NCBI RefSeq assembly: GCF_001439925.1
Contig: NZ_LMBV01000022.1
Coordinates: forward strand, 1 to 64,000
Reading direction: 5' to 3'
Source: Peribacillus muralis
GTDB lineage: Bacteria; Bacillota; Bacilli; Bacillales; DSM-1321
DNA length: 64,000 nucleotides
Shown here: positions 36,543-44,642 of the stretch, piece after piece
How positions within the stretch are numbered: the stretch's first letter is position 1
Layout of the letters: each line of letters opens with the position of its first letter
Notes under the pieces: model-generated
What the model saw: the letters and a program-made list of their open reading frames with translations, nothing else
Databases searched by the model: none
What the model was told of the DNA's origin: nothing
Program-made: the position numbers and the translations under genes

Positions 36543-37751
36543 ATGCTATCCCAAAAAACGATTGATATTATTAAATCCACCGTGCCGGTATTAGAGGTGC
36601 ATGGTACAACCATCACAACCGTATTCTACAAAAATCTTTTTGCAGCACATCCGGAATTATTGAATATTTTTAATCATGCCAATCAGAAAAAAGGCCGCCA
36701 GCAAAACGCACTTGCCAACACCGTTTTGGCAGCTGCCAAAAATATTGATCAACTTGAAACGATATTGCCAGTGGTCAAGCAAATAGCACAGAAACACAGA
36801 AGCCTCGCCGTTAAGCCTGAACATTATCCCATCGTCGGGGAATATTTATTGGCTGCAATCAAGGAAGTATTACAAGAAGCGGCTACAGACGAAATTCTCC
36901 AAGCCTGGGGGGAGGCTTATGGCGTCATTGCCGCAGTATTCACTGGCATTGAAAAGGAAATGTATGACCAAGCTTCGAAACAGAACGGTGGCTGGGCAGA
37001 CTTCAAATCTTTTACAGTCGTCCAAAAGGTGCAGGAAAGTGAAGTGATCACATCCTTTTATTTAAAGCCGGCAAATGGTGAAAAAATCCCATCCTTTCTT
37101 CCGGGACAATATGTTACCGTCCGTATCGAAATACCGGGTGAACGCTATCTATTCAATCGTCAATATAGTTTGTCAGATGTTGCAGGAAAAGAGTACTTCC
37201 GGATCTCGGTTAAAAAAGAGCGGCAAGGAAGCTCTCCTGATGGTGCGGTCTCGAACTACTTGCATGATTCCATCCAGGTGGGGGACAGTCTTGACTTAAC
37301 CGCTCCTGCGGGCGATTTCACCATCGATCTGGAAAAAACAGCACCTGTCGTTTTCCTGGGCGGCGGCATCGGAATCACCCCTTTTATAAGCATGGTGCAT
37401 GCTGTTGCTGATCAAACACCAAAGCGTCATGTTCAATTCATCCATGCTTCCGATAATGGCAAAGTTCAGCCGTTTAGAAGAGAACTGACAGACTTAGCGC
37501 AGAAACTCACGAACTATCAAATATCGTTCGTTTATAAAAATCCAGATGAGGAAGATAAGCAGCTGGAAAATTTCGTGAAGGAGGGGTATATCGATAAGGA
37601 ATTATTGAGCCTCCATGTAATGCATGACGCTGACTATTATATATGTGGTCCTGTTCCTTTCATGAAAGCGATCATTACTAGCCTGAAGGAGTTAGGAGTC
37701 GACGCGGATAACATACACTATGAATTCTTCGGTCCTGCCATGGCAATATAA
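36543..37751 (+). CDS. hmp: Flavohemoglobin (nitric oxide dioxygenase)
   Basis: A 402-residue enzyme that converts nitric oxide to nitrate with NADH. The N-terminal globin (1-140) begins [17 protein letters not shown] and contains the proximal His in [14 protein letters not shown]. The FAD/NAD reductase follows, with RQYSLSD (FAD), [12 protein letters not shown] (NAD) and the C-terminal YICGPVPFM and EFFGP. ATG 36543 follows AAAAGGGG. The B. subtilis protein has 399 residues. Expected to be repressed by the divergent NsrR. Confidence 0.96.
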   Translation: MLSQKTIDIIKSTVPVLEVHGTTITTVFYKNLFAAHPELLNIFNHANQKKGRQQNALANTVLAAAKNIDQLETILPVVKQIAQKHRSLAVKPEHYPIVGEYLLAAIKEVLQEAATDEILQAWGEAYGVIAAVFTGIEKEMYDQASKQNGGWADFKSFTVVQKVQESEVITSFYLKPANGEKIPSFLPGQYVTVRIEIPGERYLFNRQYSLSDVAGKEYFRISVKKERQGSSPDGAVSNYLHDSIQVGDSLDLTAPAGDFTIDLEKTAPVVFLGGGIGITPFISMVHAVADQTPKRHVQFIHASDNGKVQPFRRELTDLAQKLTNYQISFVYKNPDEEDKQLENFVKEGYIDKELLSLHVMHDADYYICGPVPFMKAIITSLKELGVDADNIHYEFFGPAMAI

Positions 37752-37773
37752 GGCGTTGTTGCAAGGAATGTTG

Positions 37774-37804
37774 TTGACATCAAGATGATAATTTTGCATA
37801 CTAT
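37774..37804 (+). promoter_or_regulatory. Promoter of proBA
   Basis: TTGACA (37774-37779) is a perfect -35; TACTAT (37799-37804) is the nearest -10, with a long 19-base spacer. The T-box leader starts just after it. Confidence 0.55.
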
Positions 37805-37814
37805 ATTAAAACCA

Positions 37815-38052
37815 TGAACGTTGAGAGAAGATTAGTATGCGAGATTTGACTGTGACAGAGAGCGGCGTCAATTGCTGGAAGACCCGCGACAGGATACTGC
37901 AGAACCTGCTTCTTGAGTCCTATGCAAAACATAGGCGCAAATCCTGGCGTTATCAGGCAAAGTGGAATGCATGAAACTTGCATTCAATGAAGGTGGTACC
38001 ACGGAGAGCAGCCCTTTTCGTCCTTATTTCGAGGATGAAAAGGGCTTTTTTT
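37815..38052 (+). promoter_or_regulatory. Proline T-box leader of proBA
   Basis: Stem I starts with the AGTA-box region (ttagtatgcgaga) and carries a CCT triplet at 37905-37907 in gcagaacctgctt, a proline codon in the expected specifier position. The T-box is aatgaaggtggtaccacgg (37986-38004). The terminator at 38012-38052 (gcccttttcgtcc / ggatgaaaagggc, then seven Ts) competes with the antiterminator. Uncharged tRNA-Pro is the predicted signal. Confidence 0.92.
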
Positions 38053-38085
38053 CATGGCTAACATATTTACTGGAGGAAGTCATTG

Positions 38086-39174
38086 ATGGAAAAGAAACGT
38101 ATCGTCGTCAAGATAGGAAGCAGTTCTTTAACAAACTCACAAGGTGAAATCGATCAAAACAAATTTTCCGATCATATCCAGGCAGTAGCAGCTTTAAGGA
38201 AAGCGGGACATGAAGTGGTCCTTGTTTCATCAGGTGCGGTAGCGACTGGATTTCGTAAGCTCGGATATCCGACAAGACCTGTCACGCTTAAAGGAAAGCA
38301 AGCGGCTGCAGCTGTAGGGCAAAGCTTGCTGATTCAGTCATATATGGAACAGTTGGGGCAGTTTGGCGTCGTCCCGGCCCAGATATTGTTGACACGGAAG
38401 GATTTCTCGAAAAAAGATAGATACAAGAATGCCTATGCTACATTAATGGAATTGCTTGAACGCGGCATTCTGCCGATCATCAATGAAAATGATACAGTAT
38501 CCGTCGAAGAACTGACTTTCGGTGACAATGATATGCTGTCAGCCCTGGTGAGCGGCTTGGTTCACGCTAACCACTTGATCATTTTAACGGATATTAACGG
38601 GCTTTACGATTCCAATCCCCAAACAAATCCAAGTGCGACACGATTTGATAAGCTTTCCGAAGTGACGGCAGATTTCTTGGACATGGCAGAAGGTGCCGGT
38701 TCCAATGTTGGTACAGGCGGGATGAAATCCAAGCTGATTGCAGCTCAAACAGCACTGTCTCTTGGCGTGAAAGTATTTATCGGGTCGGGTGCAGGGAGTG
38801 AAAAGCTTCTTACGATCCTCGAGGGGAAAGGGGACGGCACATATATCGGCAATGATGTCTTGACGACGGTAACGAAAAACAAACAGTGGATCTCCCTTCA
38901 TTCACAAGTTTCCGGGAAAATTTTCGTTGATGAAGGTGCTGAAAAGGCCTTAGTTTCGAATGGCAGCAGTCTATTGCCTGCTGGGGTTTATGATATTACA
39001 GGTGTTTTTAACAAGGGTGATGTCGTCGAGGTTTATGGAGCAAATGGATTGTTAGGGCGTGGGGAGGTTCTTTATTCCGATGAAGAATTGAAACAGGCCA
39101 TGGGCAAGCGGACAACCGAGCTCATCATTACATCGATTGAAGTCATCCACCGTGATAAATGGGTGAAAGCATAG
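38086..39174 (+). CDS. proB: Glutamate 5-kinase
   Basis: First enzyme of proline synthesis, making glutamyl 5-phosphate from glutamate and ATP. The 362-residue protein has the amino-acid kinase domain ([42 protein letters not shown]) and a C-terminal PUA domain ([21 protein letters not shown]...). ATG 38086 is preferred over TTG 38083, with GGAGGA nine bases upstream. It is the first gene of the T-box controlled proBA operon. Confidence 0.96.
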   Translation: MEKKRIVVKIGSSSLTNSQGEIDQNKFSDHIQAVAALRKAGHEVVLVSSGAVATGFRKLGYPTRPVTLKGKQAAAAVGQSLLIQSYMEQLGQFGVVPAQILLTRKDFSKKDRYKNAYATLMELLERGILPIINENDTVSVEELTFGDNDMLSALVSGLVHANHLIILTDINGLYDSNPQTNPSATRFDKLSEVTADFLDMAEGAGSNVGTGGMKSKLIAAQTALSLGVKVFIGSGAGSEKLLTILEGKGDGTYIGNDVLTTVTKNKQWISLHSQVSGKIFVDEGAEKALVSNGSSLLPAGVYDITGVFNKGDVVEVYGANGLLGRGEVLYSDEELKQAMGKRTTELIITSIEVIHRDKWVKA

Positions 39175-39215
39175 GGAAGGTCTATTTATAGCGAAGGAAA
39201 AGGGGGCATTTGAAA

Positions 39216-40463
39216 ATGAATGAAGTGGTGGCGAAAGGAAAGGCAGCGAAAGCAGCCAGTTATCAGCTAATCGGTTTGACCACGGAAAAGAAGAATAAAG
39301 CACTCGAGCAAATAGCTAAGCAACTTGTTAACGATAAAGAAACACTGTTAAAGGAAAACGAAAAAGATTTAGTAGAAGGCCGCAAAAAAGGCTTAAATGG
39401 GTCAATATTAGATCGAATTATGTTAAATGATGCACGTATTGCTGACATGGCAGCTGCGATAAGGCTTTTAATGGAGTTGAAAGATCCAATCGGGGAAATA
39501 TTGGAAACGATCGAAAAAGAAAACGGCTTATTGATTAAAAAACTACGGGTGCCAATCGGTGTTATCGGCATGATTTATGAAGCAAGGCCAAATGTGACCA
39601 TTGATGCCGCTACGTTGTCCTTAAAGACGGGGAATGCCGTAATATTAAGGGGCAGCTCATCAGCGAGACACTCCAATATGGCATTGGTATCTTCCATTCA
39701 TAAAGCTTTGGAGAAAACGGGAATTCCTGTAGAAGCGGTTCAGCTGATCGAGGATACGAGCCGTGAAACCGCTAAGGAACTATTCCATCTTAATGAGTAT
39801 TTAGATGTTTTAATTCCACGAGGCGGGAAGAATTTAATTGAAACGGTCATTAAGGAATCCACCGTTCCCGTCCTTGAAACAGGAGCAGGCAATTGTCATA
39901 TCTTCATCGATGAAACGGCAGATATCGCCATGGTCGAGAGGATTGTTCTTAACGGTAAAACACAGCGTCCTTCCGTATGCAATGCAATTGAGAGCCTGCT
40001 GATTCATGAAAGCTGGTTTCAAGAAAATGGCGCGCGCTTGCTGTCGCTTCTCGATGAAGCGGACATTGAAATATTTGGAGATGAAGAGGTATGCCTTACT
40101 TTTCCGAAAGCCCAAGCTGCTACGGAGGATGATTGGTCAAACGAATACTTAGCATTGAAAATCAGCGTGAAGGCCGTTCATGATGTAACCGAAGCCATTG
40201 AGCACATTAACCGATACGGTACGAAACATTCCGAAGCGATTCTCACGGAAAATGGGCAAAATGCTTCCCTGTTTTTGAATAAAGTGGATGCGGCAGCCGT
40301 CTATCACAATGCTTCCACCCGCTTTACTGATGGCTTTGAATTCGGGTATGGCGCAGAAATCGGCATTTCCACACAAAAGCTTCATGCGCGTGGACCGATG
40401 GGCTTGCCTGCGATGACATCAAGCAAGTACTTCATTTATGGACAGGGCCAAATTCGCGAGTGA
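39216..40463 (+). CDS. proA: Gamma-glutamyl phosphate reductase
   Basis: Second enzyme of proline synthesis; reduces glutamyl 5-phosphate to the semialdehyde with NADPH. The 415-residue product has the aldehyde-dehydrogenase-like core with [42 protein letters not shown] and the catalytic Cys in [15 protein letters not shown] 39216 is preferred to TTG 39210 because AGGAAAAGGGGG is upstream at normal spacing. It follows proB after 41 bases. Confidence 0.96.
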   Translation: MNEVVAKGKAAKAASYQLIGLTTEKKNKALEQIAKQLVNDKETLLKENEKDLVEGRKKGLNGSILDRIMLNDARIADMAAAIRLLMELKDPIGEILETIEKENGLLIKKLRVPIGVIGMIYEARPNVTIDAATLSLKTGNAVILRGSSSARHSNMALVSSIHKALEKTGIPVEAVQLIEDTSRETAKELFHLNEYLDVLIPRGGKNLIETVIKESTVPVLETGAGNCHIFIDETADIAMVERIVLNGKTQRPSVCNAIESLLIHESWFQENGARLLSLLDEADIEIFGDEEVCLTFPKAQAATEDDWSNEYLALKISVKAVHDVTEAIEHINRYGTKHSEAILTENGQNASLFLNKVDAAAVYHNASTRFTDGFEFGYGAEIGISTQKLHARGPMGLPAMTSSKYFIYGQGQIRE

Positions 40464-40484
40464 CATTCATTTTTTCTTTGGAAG

Positions 40485-40509
40485 GTTAGTTATGCTCATT
40501 TACGGGTAT
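40485..40509 (+). promoter_or_regulatory. Candidate sigma-B promoter
   Basis: GGGTAT (40504-40509) is a perfect sigma-B -10; GTTAGT (40485-40490) is a partial match to GTTTAA at a 13-base distance. It fits the stress protein gene downstream. Confidence 0.5.
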
Positions 40510-40543
40510 TGTATAGTACATTACTTTTAAAGGAGCAGATACC

Positions 40544-40987
40544 ATGGACAAGAGGTTTATAGCAATATATGAAAATGAAAAAGAAGCGACTGAAGCAGTC
40601 GAGCATTTAAAGCAACAAGGATATACAACCGATCAAATATCAATCATAGCAAAGAACATTGACAAACTGCCTAACGAAGCGGAAGAAGTCAGTCCCACAA
40701 GGACGGATGGCTTTGTCGCTGGTGCAGCAGCCGGCGGAGCCGTCGGATTGACGGGACTATTGATTGGACTGAGTGCATTAGCCGTACCAGGAATCGGCCC
40801 AATCTTGGCAGCTGGGCCGATTTTCGCAACCTTTGGCGGAGCGGCAGCCGGAGCAGCCTCAGGAGCAGGCGGATTGAGGAAACCGCTATTGGATATGGGA
40901 TTAGAAGAAGAAGAAGTCGATCAATACGTGGAAGATATCAAGGCAGGAAAAATCCTCGTCATCGCCGACCCCGTCCTAAGTGAATAA
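40544..40987 (+). CDS. General stress protein with YflT domain
   Basis: A 147-residue protein. The N-terminal YflT/GSP17M domain (RFIAIYENEKEATEAVEHLKQQGY, QISIIAKN) is followed by a Gly/Ala-rich helical segment (about 60-110, DGFVAGAAAGGAVGLTGLL...) and a short C-terminal domain (MGLEEEEVDQYVEDIKAGKILVIAD). Relatives are heat- and sigma-B-induced; a sigma-B-like promoter lies just upstream. AAAGGAG precedes ATG 40544. The exact biochemical role is unknown. Confidence 0.88.
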   Translation: MDKRFIAIYENEKEATEAVEHLKQQGYTTDQISIIAKNIDKLPNEAEEVSPTRTDGFVAGAAAGGAVGLTGLLIGLSALAVPGIGPILAAGPIFATFGGAAAGAASGAGGLRKPLLDMGLEEEEVDQYVEDIKAGKILVIADPVLSE

Positions 40988-41004
40988 ATGTAAGTCCACA
41001 GGTA

Positions 41005-41036
41005 AAAGCCCCCTTGTCCGTTATGAGGGGGCTTAC
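41005..41036 (+). terminator. Terminator of the YflT-type gene
   Basis: agccccct (41007-41014) and agggggct (41026-41033) pair perfectly. Confidence 0.85.
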
Positions 41037-41119
41037 GTTTGTCGTTTTGTTTTACAGTAAGTGAAAAATTCATCTTGAGAAATAATCAACTTCCACTGTT
41101 TTCATTAGCTTGATTTAAC

Positions 41120-41225
41120 AAAAAAGGCCGTTACGATCCATAACAGGCCCTGCAAGGCGTTACACCGTGGGTGGGCCCGCCTGTGGATAAGCGAGTACCT
41201 GCAGTGGTAAGTAACGGACTACGTA
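41120..41225. repeat. Dispersed GC-rich repeat, copy C
   Basis: Shares the ...cgcctgtggataagcgag...cctgcagtg block with copies B and D, flanked by ggccgttacgatcc and gtaacggactac, which are roughly inverted to each other (gttac/gtaac). Confidence 0.55.
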
Positions 41226-41264
41226 TCAGGATTTCAACTTATGGAAGTTAATGGTCAAATTCCT

Positions 41265-41714
41265 TTATGACTCATTATGGAAGGACTGGTCTTTCCGTTG
41301 CTGTTCTTCTGCCAGAAATTCAAAAAAAACATTCATGGCATAAAGCGGCTGATCATTCACCTTTCCATAATAATTGCTTTTTCGCGCATCCGATATATAG
41401 CGGCTTTTCTTCATCCGCTCCAACATATAAATCCTGCTCATTTTCGCAATTTCTTTTTGGTTATGTTTATTCTCTTTCAATAGAGCAAGTCCAATAGCCC
41501 CAATCAATGCATAAATTCCAAGTGCTATATTCGAGATCGATAATGACTCATTATTAAATAATAGGAAAAAAAGATTGATGACGGAAAACCCGATCATCGC
41601 AGTCGATAACAAGCTGTATTTCATATTTTTCTTCAACATAGGAGATATCTTTGCTTGAAGCTGTTCAAGTTCTGCCTGCATGAAATGCGGTATATTCGTT
41701 AGTTTAATATTCAT
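41265..41714 (-). CDS. YwnF-like membrane protein (DUF5392)
   Basis: A 149-residue protein with two close membrane helices (about 35-55 and 60-80: SLLSTAMIGFSVINLFFLLF; ISNIALGIYALIGAIGLALL) and polar ends. The C-terminal domain ends ...LYAMNVFFEFLAEEQQ. It resembles B. subtilis YwnF (DUF5392, unknown function). ATG 41714 is preferred over upstream starts because a perfect AAGGAGG site lies before it. Confidence 0.75.
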   Translation of the reverse strand: MNIKLTNIPHFMQAELEQLQAKISPMLKKNMKYSLLSTAMIGFSVINLFFLLFNNESLSISNIALGIYALIGAIGLALLKENKHNQKEIAKMSRIYMLERMKKSRYISDARKSNYYGKVNDQPLYAMNVFFEFLAEEQQRKDQSFHNES

Positions 41715-42007
41715 AATTTCCTCCTTATAATCTTGCATGCATCCAAAAAGCAACGTAAAAAATGCACCTGTTTATTGAAACAGGAAAAGGAATCATATAA
41801 TAGATATTTTATCGTTTAAAGCCACAATTGTCATGTTATTCTACTCATTGAAGGAATATAGGATAGGAGGAAGGCCAAAATCATAAAGAAGTTCTAAACA
41901 GACTTAGTGGACAAGAAATAATTTGTAAATAATAAACAATAAAGTTATAGGTTGTAAGTAGTTCCGTATTTTTTCCTTGCTCTCTATTAAAAAAGATTCA
42001 TTTGTGG

Positions 42008-42093
42008 TAATATAGTCCTTAATTGGGAGGTTGAACGCCAATTAGAGGATTAGGAATCAGGAGTGATGGACATAATGCTCCTTTTTTTTGTCA
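42008..42093 (+). ncRNA. Candidate small RNA or leader
   Basis: TGTGGTAATAT (42003-42013) is an extended -10 element. About 50 bases later, ggagtg...ngctcc (42060-42082) is followed by eight Ts (42082-42089). The ~75-base product would contain a ttgggagg...gccaatt pairing. No known family is recognised. The rest of 41754-42203 shows nothing. Confidence 0.35.
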
Positions 42094-42203
42094 GTAATAT
42101 GTGACTATTGTGGTATTTTGTTCTTTTAAATCGAGTTTTGCTACAAATCAATATATAATTAGAAAGCGAGACAATAGATACAAAGATTAGGGAGGGACAT
42201 AGA

Positions 42204-42584
42204 ATGATGGAATGGGCTCTTGTCATTTTATTTGGTGCAGCAGTTGTACTGTTCATTTTATCGTTTAGTAAAAAGGATTCGATAAAAATGGATCAACAAT
42301 TGGAACAGCTTGCAAGCAATTTGGGAAATGAAATGAATGTATTACAAGAAAAAATCAGGAATATCGAGATAGATGCTGAAATTACCGTACACGAGGCAGG
42401 TGTATTAGCCATGTCTTCAGAAGAACGGATCTTGTTGCGTGAAGTACTTGACCTACATAAGCGTGGTTATTCTTTTGAAAGTATCGCATTGAAAACTAAG
42501 CAGCCTGAAAATGAAATAGAACGGTTGCTTTCTCCTTACATTAAGAACAAGAACGAAAGGAGAAATGTTGCCAATGACATCTAA
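42204..42584 (+). CDS. Hypothetical membrane-anchored coiled-coil protein
   Basis: A 126-residue protein: one N-terminal membrane helix (WALVILFGAAVVLFILSF), a coiled coil (about 30-60, MDQQLEQLASNLGNEMNVLQEKI) and a C-terminal helical part that looks like an HTH (LLREVLDLHKRGYSFESIALKTKQPENEIERLL). The layout resembles SwrB/YlxL proteins, but I cannot confirm it. GGGAGGGA precedes ATG 42204. The next gene overlaps its end, so the two are coupled. Confidence 0.75.
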   Translation: MMEWALVILFGAAVVLFILSFSKKDSIKMDQQLEQLASNLGNEMNVLQEKIRNIEIDAEITVHEAGVLAMSSEERILLREVLDLHKRGYSFESIALKTKQPENEIERLLSPYIKNKNERRNVANDI

Positions 42585-43044
42585 ATCAATGCGCAGCTTT
42601 GCAGGTGGTCTCATTGTGGCCGCAAGTCTATGCGGTGCGGTATACTTCTTTGAACCAGCGGAAGCGACGGTCACCTCAGAACAACCTTCTGATGATGAGA
42701 TGAAAGAGTCGCTCACTTCTAAAGGGTATGTTATACATTCAGAAAAAGAGTGGGAAGATCAAATTGCTGAAGCACAATCCGTTAAAGAACAGATGGATGC
42801 GGCAAGAGAAACTGAAAAAGAACCAACGGAAAAAATCGTATACCGCACAGTTCTGACTGTGTCTAAAGGCTCGACAAGCATCGATGTGGGAAAAAACCTC
42901 CAAAAGGCAAAAGTCATTAAAAATGCAAATGCGTTTTCTGACGAGGTTGAAAAGAAAGGCAAGGCTAACGGTTTACGCCCTGGTACATATGAGGTGGATA
43001 GTGAAATGACGACGGAAAAAATTATATCCATCATATTTAAATAA
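42574..43044 (+). CDS. Exported protein with MltG/YceG-like C-terminal region
   Basis: A 156-residue protein with an N-terminal signal/anchor (RSFAGGLIVAASLCGAVYFF), an acidic linker, and a C-terminal domain (VLTVSKGSTSIDVGKNLQKA...GLRPGTYEVDSEMTTEKIISIIF) like the LysM-like N-terminal part of endolytic transglycosylases, but without the catalytic domain. ATG 42574 is used; TTG 42568 and ATG 42565 are also in frame and lie closer to AAAGGAG. It overlaps the gene before it. Peptidoglycan binding is likely (inference). Confidence 0.75.
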   Translation: MTSKSMRSFAGGLIVAASLCGAVYFFEPAEATVTSEQPSDDEMKESLTSKGYVIHSEKEWEDQIAEAQSVKEQMDAARETEKEPTEKIVYRTVLTVSKGSTSIDVGKNLQKAKVIKNANAFSDEVEKKGKANGLRPGTYEVDSEMTTEKIISIIFK

Positions 43045-43088
43045 CGATAGATAACGACTACTAATAGATGATCGTTTTAGAGTCTAGA

Positions 43089-43128
43089 CAAAAAGGTTTC
43101 GGAAGATTTTATTCCGAAACCTTTTTTT
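43089..43128 (+). terminator. Terminator after the MltG-like gene
   Basis: aaaaaggtttcggaa and ttccgaaaccttttt pair perfectly and end in Ts. Confidence 0.9.
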
Positions 43129-43184
43129 GTTTTTTAGTGGACTTGTAGCAGTTAAAGAGGATGTTTAAAAGTAAATTGTAGTTT

Positions 43185-43330
43185 AAAAAAAGAGTGGAAT
43201 GGAACAAAGGGTGCGAGACTCCTGCGGAAATGCGGTTAAGGGGAAACCCCACAGGCAAGCGCCGAGGAGGCTCCCCAACCGCCCGCGGAAAGGGAGCGCC
43301 TGCAGTGAAATGAAACGGACTGAGTCCAAA
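43185..43330. repeat. Dispersed GC-rich repeat, copy D (most complete)
   Basis: Order of blocks: ggaacaaagggtgcgagact, cctgcggaaatgcgg, ggggaaaccccacagg, gccgaggaggctccccaacc, gcccgcggaaagggagcg, cctgcagtgaaatgaaacgg. It contains internal inverted pairs (ggggaaacccc; ccgcgg) and could form a compact hairpin RNA. It fills the gap before the carotenoid locus. Confidence 0.7.
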
Positions 43331-43356
43331 TTCACGAGCTGTATGACAGTCTTTCG

Positions 43357-44289
43357 TTATATTGGTAAATTTCCAGAATCCTTCTGATCGATTAGCAGGA
43401 TTTCTTCAATGCTGTTAGTAATATATATGTTATTGATCGTTTTATCTTTAGTGTATTGGATGGCACCAGCTCCTCCTAAATAAAACTCGATTCTTTTATT
43501 CTCAGCTGCGAAAGAATCAAGGCTACTGAGTAACTCCGGATCCTTTTCGAAGGGAAGTGTCGTCGAAGCAGATAGTAGGACTTTTCTGGGCTTTAACCGT
43601 GTAACTAAAGACTGAATCGATCCAGGAGCTGGTGATGCGCCTATCAGTGTCGTTTTCCACCCTCTTAACATGAACCGCAACAATAAATAGTGTACGGGTA
43701 TCTCATGGTATTCATGTGGAAGACATGCGCCTAAAACTAAAGACGCGTTATCGGAGTATTGAAAGTTACGGCGAATTTGGACAAGAAAATCCTTCACTAC
43801 CATACTTGAAACAGACTCCTGATATTCATCCCATTCGCCGCTTTCCCACCTATCTCCGACTTCTTTTAAAAAAGGAGAAACGACGGATGTTAAGAACTTT
43901 TCCAATCCGTAAAAGTGATAAGCATGTTTTAAAACAACAAGTAATTCTAACTCGTTACACGTGTACCCTATTTCAATCAATTGAATCACATAGGAATTAA
44001 GCTCTGAATGAAGAACAACTTTGGTTTGCACCGCATCTTTATCCACCGAAACGAGCCTCTCTTTTGCTTCAGTAGCTGCTTGTTTGATAGAGAATCCTTT
44101 TTTTTGAAGCGATTTAATAGTTAAAAGAATGTTGATATCTCTCTCGCTGTAAAGTCGGTATCCATTCTCATGGCGGACAGGTTGTATTATGTCATATCTT
44201 TCTTCCCATTTTCGAATCACTTGTTTGGAAAGTCCTGTAACAGCAGAAACTTCTTTTATATAATACTTACCACCATGAGTATGATTCAT
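43357..44289 (-). CDS. MerR-family regulator with cobalamin-binding domain (CarH/LitR type)
   Basis: A 310-residue product from ATG 44289 (313 if ATG 44298 is used; AAGGG fits 44289 better). The MerR HTH is YYIKEVSAVTGLSKQVIRKWEERY...NGYRLYSERDI. A B12-binding four-helix bundle and a Rossmann-like domain follow. Numbering from ATG 44298, the E-x-H motif is PHEYHEI with His198, the expected lower cobalt ligand, but the Trp-x9-Glu-His motif of CarH reads Trp151-x9-Glu161-Ser162, so its His is lost. CarH-type proteins repress carotenoid genes in the dark with adenosylcobalamin and release DNA in light. It is divergent from crtN, as in other Bacillus LitR loci. Confidence 0.88.
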   Translation of the reverse strand: MNHTHGGKYYIKEVSAVTGLSKQVIRKWEERYDIIQPVRHENGYRLYSERDINILLTIKSLQKKGFSIKQAATEAKERLVSVDKDAVQTKVVLHSELNSYVIQLIEIGYTCNELELLVVLKHAYHFYGLEKFLTSVVSPFLKEVGDRWESGEWDEYQESVSSMVVKDFLVQIRRNFQYSDNASLVLGACLPHEYHEIPVHYLLLRFMLRGWKTTLIGASPAPGSIQSLVTRLKPRKVLLSASTTLPFEKDPELLSSLDSFAAENKRIEFYLGGAGAIQYTKDKTINNIYITNSIEEILLIDQKDSGNLPI

Positions 44290-44364
44290 TGCGTTCATCC
44301 CTTATATCGAAATATTTTAAGTATAATCTGCCGTTTCAAACATATAATGAAAACCCTATAACAT

Positions 44365-44391
44365 TGTACAGGCCATTGATAGGAATGTACA
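44365..44391. promoter_or_regulatory. Paired TGTACA sites
   Basis: TGTACA at 44365-44370 and 44386-44391 are exactly 21 bases apart, two helical turns, in the litR-crtN intergenic region. CarH/MerR-type proteins bind such spaced sites as dimers or tetramers. Confidence 0.45.
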
Positions 44392-44441
44392 TAGGAAAAA
44401 GCGTACTTGAACTTTTAGCTATGACAGGTTGGTTTCAACTT

Positions 44442-44473
44442 TTGTATAACGTTTACCTAAAAACATTATACAA
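44442..44473. promoter_or_regulatory. 13-bp dyad upstream of the crt promoter
   Basis: ttgtataacgttt (44442-44454) and aaacattatacaa (44461-44473) are inverted with 12 of 13 matches and a six-base spacer. It ends five bases before the -35 box. It is a strong candidate operator for the divergent B12-type regulator. Confidence 0.65.
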
Positions 44474-44478
44474 AACAG

Positions 44479-44508
44479 TTGACAACTAAACAACTTGCTA
44501 GCAATAAT
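44479..44508 (+). promoter_or_regulatory. Promoter of the carotenoid operon
   Basis: TTGACA (44479-44484) is a perfect -35. CAATAAT (44502-44508) is the -10 region at 17-18 bases. Confidence 0.65.
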
Positions 44509-44511
44509 TAA

Positions 44512-44532
44512 AGCAATACTTTTAGTATTGCT
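44512..44532 (+). promoter_or_regulatory. Hairpin in the crtN leader
   Basis: agcaatact and agtattgct are a perfect nine-base inverted repeat around ttt, just after the promoter. No T-run follows, so it is more likely an operator or a 5' stabiliser than a terminator. Confidence 0.5.
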
Positions 44533-44642
44533 CAAAATTAAAATAATTCACCACTATTTAATTTTAATCTTATTTGTCAATAAAACTGGCAAACTAGTTG
44601 AATTTACACAAACTGAACATGAATAAGACATTGGGGGAAACC

